Assembly (NCBI GenBank): GCA_016198545.1
Contig: JACQIJ010000076.1
Location: forward strand, 1-8,956
From: Pseudomonadota bacterium
GTDB taxonomy: Bacteria; Pseudomonadota; Alphaproteobacteria; Micavibrionales; Micavibrionaceae
DNA: 8,956 nucleotides
Reading direction: 5' to 3'
In this document: piece after piece, positions 5,989 through 8,956 of the stretch
Layout: every line of letters begins with the position of its first letter
Numbering within the stretch: position 1 is the first letter of the stretch
Made by a program: the position numbers and the translations under genes
Notes under the pieces: model-generated
What the model saw: only the letters and a program-made list of their open reading frames with translations
Databases searched by the model: none
Told to the model about the DNA's origin: nothing

Positions 5989-6420
5989 TCAAAGCATTCC
6001 CTGAAAATGGCGTCGGGACATTTCCTCGATTTCCTCATCGGAAAAATCGAAGTTCGCCGCCAGTTCCTCGATCATGATCTGCCGCATGAGCGCGTTCAGA
6101 TCATCTCCGGTTTCGCACCATATATCCAGCAAGGCGCGCCGGAATATCACCAGAACGTCATCGTCGTTGGCAACTTTTTTTTCCACGCCGGGCGATATCT
6201 GCTTTCCGCTGCGGTACAGCGCAACGAGTTCATAGGAATCGGAAAGGTCGAATTCCTGTTCCATTGCCTCATCTGCAACTTCCTCCACTTGTATGGACAG
6301 ATTCTCACAAAACTCCATGACTTCCTCCGGCAGTGTCTCCAGCGCTTCTTCCGCGATGACCTTAAGGTCATCCGGCCCGGGCGGAACGCTGAAACTCATG
6401 ATGATCTGCTGCCGATCCAT
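5989..6420 (-). CDS. Zincin_1-like protein lacking the metal-binding motif
   Basis: The protein is 143 residues. MSFSVPPGPDDLKVIAEEALETLPEEV at the N-terminus, ELVALYRSG (64-72), DDVLVIFRRALLDIW (87-101) and the ending LMRQIMIEELAANFDFSDEEIEEM follow the small metallopeptidase-like family PF06262 (Zincin_1). Members of that family usually have HEIGHHFG in the last helix; here the aligned residues are EELAANF (118-124), so both zinc His are gone while the following FSDEEI is kept. It is therefore unlikely to be a zinc peptidase and may be a binding or regulatory relative. The product is very acidic. ATG 6420 is chosen because AGGA lies 10 bases upstream. Met8 (6399), where the family similarity starts, is a plausible alternative without a clear ribosome site. 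Probably cytosolic; substrate unknown. Confidence 0.75.
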   Translation of the reverse strand: MDRQQIIMSFSVPPGPDDLKVIAEEALETLPEEVMEFCENLSIQVEEVADEAMEQEFDLSDSYELVALYRSGKQISPGVEKKVANDDDVLVIFRRALLDIWCETGDDLNALMRQIMIEELAANFDFSDEEIEEMSRRHFQGML

Positions 6421-6452
6421 GCTATAAATGTCCTATGTAAGCGATTCATATG

Positions 6453-6481
6453 ATTTTACGATGAAAAAGAGGACAGGACAA
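6453..6481 (-). promoter_or_regulatory. Candidate promoter for the Zincin_1-like gene
   Basis: On the minus strand: TTGTCC (6476-6481, 4 of 6), a 17-base spacer, then TAAAAT (6453-6458, 5 of 6). On the plus strand the same 60-base divergent gap holds TATGAT (6449-6454, 5 of 6), a possible -10 for the pterin dehydratase. An 8-base palindrome TCATATGA (6446-6453) touches both -10 elements and could be part of an operator, though it is short. Confidence 0.35.
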
Positions 6482-6771
6482 TGGCTGATAAACTGCCGGA
6501 AGGCGCGCTGAAGGAAAGTCTGGCGAAATTGCCGGGCTGGACTTTGGCGAAGAACGGCGCAGCCATATCAAAAACTTTCCAGTTCAAAGGGTTCAGCCAG
6601 GCCTGGGCCTTCATGTCGCGCGTCGCGCTGCTGGCTGAAAAAATGAACCACCATCCCGAATGGTTCAATGTCTATAACCGGATTGAAATCACGCTGAACA
6701 CCCACGATGCGGGCGGCATCACGGATCTGGACCTGAAGATGGCCGGGGAGATGAACAAATACGCGGCGTGA
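6481..6771 (+). CDS. phhB: 4a-hydroxytetrahydrobiopterin dehydratase (pterin-4a-carbinolamine dehydratase)
   Basis: The protein is 96 residues, full length for the family. The signature EKMNHHPEWFNVYNRIEITL (53-72) followed by NTHDAGGITDLD is intact, with the catalytic His57, His58 and His75 in place. The enzyme dehydrates 4a-hydroxytetrahydropterin, recycling the pterin cofactor of aromatic amino acid hydroxylases. No phenylalanine hydroxylase gene is adjacent. Some bacterial members of this family have been linked by comparative genomics to molybdopterin or folate metabolism, so the nearby MOSC gene is worth noting. ATG 6481 has AAGAGGA (6467-6473) 7 bases upstream. The gene is divergent from the Zincin_1-like gene and convergent with the next gene, 15 bases away. 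Confidence 0.93.
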   Translation: MADKLPEGALKESLAKLPGWTLAKNGAAISKTFQFKGFSQAWAFMSRVALLAEKMNHHPEWFNVYNRIEITLNTHDAGGITDLDLKMAGEMNKYAA

Positions 6772-6786
6772 CGATGGACGCGCCCG

Positions 6787-7698
6787 TCATAAGCCAAGAA
6801 CAATATCATCCGGGGGTCTGATTGTCTGCGCGCATATTTGCGCGGCGGTTCTGACCATTTCGTCTATGTTCTTCTCCTGATCAGGCGTCAAATCTCCGGC
6901 ACGACGGTTTTTCATGATTTTATCTTTCCAATCTATGACCCACCGTTCTTCACGGCTGAGCACTTGATCCGGCGTTTGATTCATTTTTCTGCCCACCAGA
7001 TTGGCATAAGTTAGACCGCACGAAACGCCGTGATACGAAATTTCGATATAAGGAGAAACGCGGTTTTCAAGGTAGTGATACACCGCCTGGCGAAAACTTT
7101 TTATTAATTGCGGCAGCGTGTCCTTCAGCTTGCGATCCGGCAAAACGTGGATAACCAGCGGAAGGCTGGACAGGTCAACGCGCTCCCGCTTATCGGACGC
7201 CTCTTTTTCAATGATGCCCATCGCTTCCTTAACGGCGATATAGGTCAGATCTTCGTCGCTTTTGTTGCGCATGTCGTGCGTAAGAATGGCATCGAAACTG
7301 TTGTTGACGGCCCAGCGCCAGACTTCGCTATCCTTCTTGCCGTTCAGTTTTTCAAAACCGGTATGCGTCAGGTGACGAAAATAATCGCACAATCCGGGCA
7401 GAACGCGCGGAGAGATATTTTCGTCGACCAACACCTTGTATTCAGTCTCAGGCGCCTTTTTGACCAACGCGGCATAAAGGTGGGGGTAATTTGCAATAAG
7501 GCATGCGCGGGCCAGGGCAACCGTTTCGGGCCGGATGCGCGGATCGACCCTCATGATCCCTTTGGTTGTCAGGCCGCGGGACAGGTAATCGTAGACCTGT
7601 TGCAGTGTGATGCAGCGCTTGATGCCCCGCGGCGTGAACGGCAGCACTTCCTGCAAAACGACCTCTTTCATTCCCTGTTGCGGTTCTTTTTTACTCAT
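6787..7698 (-). CDS. DUF433-like plus DUF5615 PIN-like fusion protein
   Basis: The protein is 303 residues. Residues 21-76 (RGIKRCITLQQVYDYLSRGL, then DPRIRPETVALARACLIANYP) resemble DUF433, the helical domain of VapB45-type antitoxins: a basic RGTRI-like start, a V..L..G pattern and a P.(L/I)..E.V.LA segment. Residues 87-145 fit the DUF5615 PIN-like domain: YKVLVDENISPRVLPGL (87-103), KKDSEVWRWAV (121-131) and AILTHD (137-142), with acidic residues Asp92, Glu93, Asp123 and Asp142. An insert (about 145-178) is followed by LPLVIHVLPDRKL, which matches the end of the PIN-like fold, and an unrecognised basic C-terminal tail (about 221-303). DUF433 and DUF5615 normally occur as separate antitoxin and toxin proteins; here they are on one chain. 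Domain calls are by eye. The likely role is a nuclease-like or regulatory protein; toxicity is not shown. ATG 7698 lacks a clear Shine-Dalgarno; Met10 (7671) is an alternative. Confidence 0.68.
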   Translation of the reverse strand: MSKKEPQQGMKEVVLQEVLPFTPRGIKRCITLQQVYDYLSRGLTTKGIMRVDPRIRPETVALARACLIANYPHLYAALVKKAPETEYKVLVDENISPRVLPGLCDYFRHLTHTGFEKLNGKKDSEVWRWAVNNSFDAILTHDMRNKSDEDLTYIAVKEAMGIIEKEASDKRERVDLSSLPLVIHVLPDRKLKDTLPQLIKSFRQAVYHYLENRVSPYIEISYHGVSCGLTYANLVGRKMNQTPDQVLSREERWVIDWKDKIMKNRRAGDLTPDQEKNIDEMVRTAAQICAQTIRPPDDIVLGL

Positions 7699-7735
7699 GC
7701 GCGTTTGAAATCCGCTTTGTTTAATATGTCAACAT

Positions 7736-7764
7736 CTTATAGAAGATCAGGCAGCACCATGCAA
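7736..7764 (-). promoter_or_regulatory. Candidate promoter for the DUF433-PIN gene, with inverted repeat
   Basis: On the minus strand: TTGCAT (7759-7764, 3 of 6), a 17-base spacer, then TATAAG (7736-7741, 5 of 6), giving a leader of about 30-35 bases. The inverted repeat ATCTT-atag-AAGAT (7734-7747) spans the -10 and could be an operator for self-regulation. A second, perfect -35 TTGACA (complement of 7727-7732) lies further downstream, paired only with a poor TTCAAA at 17 bases. Confidence 0.38.
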
Positions 7765-7769
7765 GTTTT

Positions 7770-8303
7770 TTACGCCTCCGTATGCGATAACCCCTTTATC
7801 ATCATCAAATTAAGCTGATCGTCGACAGGCCGCACTTCCCCCCGCCGGACAGCGCTGTAATCATAAACTATTCCATTCCCATCGGGAACATACCCAAGCC
7901 GGGCATAAAGCCGCTGCGCCGCACCATAGCCTTTGTCCAACCCCACCCCCAGACCTATATATTCATACCCTGCGGCGCAGGCGGCCATTTCACAATGCCT
8001 GACAAGGGCCGCGCCAATCCCCCTCCTCCGCAAGACAGGAATGACATTCAGGTTTTGTATTTCCAGCGCGCGCAGCTTTCTGAAGAATTCATAGGGGGAA
8101 TTCATGTTCAGGGCGCAATATCCGGCATCATGACGATCCGCCACAGCCGCGATGAACAGATGGGAACGTCCCTCCGTCTGCTCGGCAAGGCACATGGAGA
8201 ACCACGGATCGCCGGCCCCCTTGCCCAGAGCCTCGTTCATGGCGTCCAGCGACGGCAAGTCATTTTCCGTGGCTATCCTGATGGTTATGGCGTCTGCAAG
8301 CAT
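7770..8303 (-). CDS. GNAT family N-acetyltransferase
   Basis: The protein is 177 residues. ITIRIATENDLPSLDAMNEA (6-25) is the typical first strand and helix of a GNAT fold. LEIQNLNVIPVLRRRGIGAAL (80-100) is motif A, with the acetyl-CoA pyrophosphate loop RRRGIGAA. GLDKGYGAAQRLYARLGYVPDG (121-142) is the C-terminal helix-strand motif B. The enzyme would transfer an acetyl group from acetyl-CoA to an amine in the cytosol; the acceptor cannot be told. The gene lies 71 bases upstream of the DUF433-PIN gene in the same direction, so weak co-transcription is possible, although that gene seems to have its own promoter. It starts at ATG 8303 with no evident Shine-Dalgarno and no convincing promoter in the divergent gap. 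Confidence 0.88.
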   Translation of the reverse strand: MLADAITIRIATENDLPSLDAMNEALGKGAGDPWFSMCLAEQTEGRSHLFIAAVADRHDAGYCALNMNSPYEFFRKLRALEIQNLNVIPVLRRRGIGAALVRHCEMAACAAGYEYIGLGVGLDKGYGAAQRLYARLGYVPDGNGIVYDYSAVRRGEVRPVDDQLNLMMIKGLSHTEA

Positions 8304-8338
8304 TTTAATGAAAATCGCCGATAATTTGGCCTCTTTGC

Positions 8339-8356
8339 AAGCATAAATATATGCTT
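8339..8356. repeat. Perfect 7-base inverted repeat between divergent genes
   Basis: AAGCATA (8339-8345), loop AATA, TATGCTT (8350-8356). It lies in the gap between the GNAT start (8303) and the membrane-protein start (8387). Both genes run away from it, so it is better placed as an operator than as a terminator, even though a short T-run follows on the plus strand. The arms are AT-rich. Confidence 0.4.
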
Positions 8357-8374
8357 TTTCAAGAGTTTAATATG

Positions 8375-8380
8375 TATAAT
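8375..8380 (+). promoter_or_regulatory. Perfect -10 element (TATAAT) before the membrane-protein gene
   Basis: TATAAT is separated by 6 bases from ATG 8387, placing the expected transcription start on the A of that ATG. This supports a leaderless message and decides between the in-frame starts at 8351, 8372 and 8387. No good -35 is seen at 16-18 bases. AAGAG (8361-8365), 6 bases before the ATG at 8372, is a weak competing ribosome site. Confidence 0.4.
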
Positions 8381-8386
8381 GTAATC

Positions 8387-8920
8387 ATGGAGACAATACT
8401 GTATTACTTCGCCGCCATCTTTGGACTTGTCCTGTTCGGATACACTTTCCGCAACGGGCTGGGAGACATCCTCTATGTCGCACTGAAAAAATGGCATCAT
8501 TCGGTATTCATTCTTTCCTGCCTGTGCGCAGGTTTTCTGATCGGCCTTCATGAAAGTCGTCTGGATACAGGCGATAGCCTGCCTTCAATAAACATTGAAT
8601 CCCTGCTGCCTGTCCCGGAGGGCGAGCGCACGACCATTCTAGTCCGGGAGTGCAAAAGCTTTGTCGCCGCAAAGCTTGAAAATCGCGCCGACTACGATGA
8701 ACCAGCCCCGCCGCTGGGCGATGTCGTCCGCATAGGCGCAAAATCGTACTGGGACACCTGCGCCCGCGCTTTCGGCATGAATTACTGGAAGCACGACATC
8801 TCCATCAACGGCGAAAACGGCGGGCAGGCTTTATGCCGCGCCTATCATTCCGGAACTTACCGTTCCGGCAATGTAGAAAGCTGGTGCGCAACCGTCTTTG
8901 CGTCGGGTCACAAAATCTGA
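8387..8920 (+). CDS. Two-span inner-membrane protein with Cys-containing outer domain, unknown function
   Basis: I do not recognise a family. From ATG 8387 the protein has 177 residues; in-frame ATGs at 8372 and 8351 would add 5 or 12. Hydrophobic helices lie at about residues 4-21 (ILYYFAAIFGLVLFGYTF) and 39-54 (SVFILSCLCAGFLIGL). The loop between them carries Arg22, Lys34, Lys35 and two His, which predicts that it faces the cytoplasm and that both ends are periplasmic. The remaining roughly 120 residues form a soluble domain with Cys89, Cys125, Cys150 and Cys167, enough for two disulfides, and aromatic/Gly-rich stretches such as YWDTCARAFGMNYW and CRAYHSGTYRSG. It is divergent from the GNAT gene with an inverted repeat between. 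No signal-peptide cleavage site is evident. The ending falls 36 bases before the window edge. Confidence 0.72.
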   Translation: METILYYFAAIFGLVLFGYTFRNGLGDILYVALKKWHHSVFILSCLCAGFLIGLHESRLDTGDSLPSINIESLLPVPEGERTTILVRECKSFVAAKLENRADYDEPAPPLGDVVRIGAKSYWDTCARAFGMNYWKHDISINGENGGQALCRAYHSGTYRSGNVESWCATVFASGHKI

Positions 8921-8956
8921 ATTCCCGTAAAAAATACTATATGGATGATTTAGCTG

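Noticed and set aside
5204..6004. Plus-strand open frame of 266 codons opposite the MOSC gene
   Set aside because: Low-complexity Ser/Thr/Arg-rich translation, antisense to a well-supported gene; no start context.
6773..6790. Imperfect ATGGACG/CGTCAT hairpin between the pterin dehydratase and PIN-like stops
   Set aside because: Needs a bulge, has only about 6 pairs and no T-run, and overlaps a stop codon; not supportable as a terminator.
7108..7818. Plus-strand open frame of 236 codons opposite the PIN-like gene
   Set aside because: Antisense to the better supported minus-strand gene, which has motif-level similarity to known families; no ribosome site.
8285..8551. Minus-strand open frame of 88 codons over the GNAT/membrane-protein gap
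   Set aside because: It overlaps both divergent genes, and its translation has no recognisable feature.
8941..8956. ATG GAT GAT TTA GCT as the start of a further gene
   Set aside because: Only five codons remain before the edge and there is no Shine-Dalgarno or properly spaced -10; cannot be judged.

Overview
The window looks like a gene-dense chromosomal stretch of an alphaproteobacterium. This rests on protein style (YejA-like binding protein, Zincin_1-like small protein, GT9 heptosyltransferase-like enzyme, PPDK, single-domain pterin dehydratase) and moderate GC. It is an inference; there is no rRNA or other marker. I see no phage, IS, CRISPR, tRNA or rRNA. No gap between genes exceeds about 100 bases.

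Layout. 1-186 (+) is the C-terminal end of pyruvate phosphate dikinase, overlapping by ATGA a 49-residue single-span membrane protein (183-332, +). YgfZ (329-1054, -) converges on it with a 4-base overlap. Fourteen bases separate YgfZ from a divergent family 9 glycosyltransferase (1069-2055, +), whose 3' end overlaps a small lipoprotein gene (2012-2554, -) by 44 bases. Next come a YejA-like peptide-binding protein (2645-4414, -) and a divergent macro-domain protein (4413-5006, +). The start codons of these two share one CATG. A MOSC protein (4993-5916, -), a Zincin_1-like protein that has lost its HExxH motif (5989-6420, -) and a divergent pterin-4a-carbinolamine dehydratase (6481-6771, +) follow. 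The right end holds a 303-residue protein that appears to join a DUF433-like (antitoxin-type) region to a DUF5615 PIN-like (toxin-type) region (6787-7698, -), a GNAT acetyltransferase (7770-8303, -) and a divergent two-span membrane protein with a cysteine-containing outer domain (8387-8920, +).

The genes are mostly unrelated housekeeping or envelope functions packed tightly in alternating orientation, not one operon. Loose themes are: envelope (GT9, lipoprotein, binding protein, two membrane proteins); pterin, folate and molybdenum chemistry (YgfZ, MOSC, pterin dehydratase); and signalling or toxin-like enzymes (macro domain, DUF433-PIN, GNAT). Several genes lack a Shine-Dalgarno sequence. 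Two of these have a perfect TATAAT 6-7 bases before the ATG, as expected of leaderless messages.

The most interesting items are the DUF433-PIN single-chain fusion, the two enzyme-family members that lack signature catalytic residues (Zincin_1-like and macro domain), the shared CATG start, and the candidate leaderless starts.
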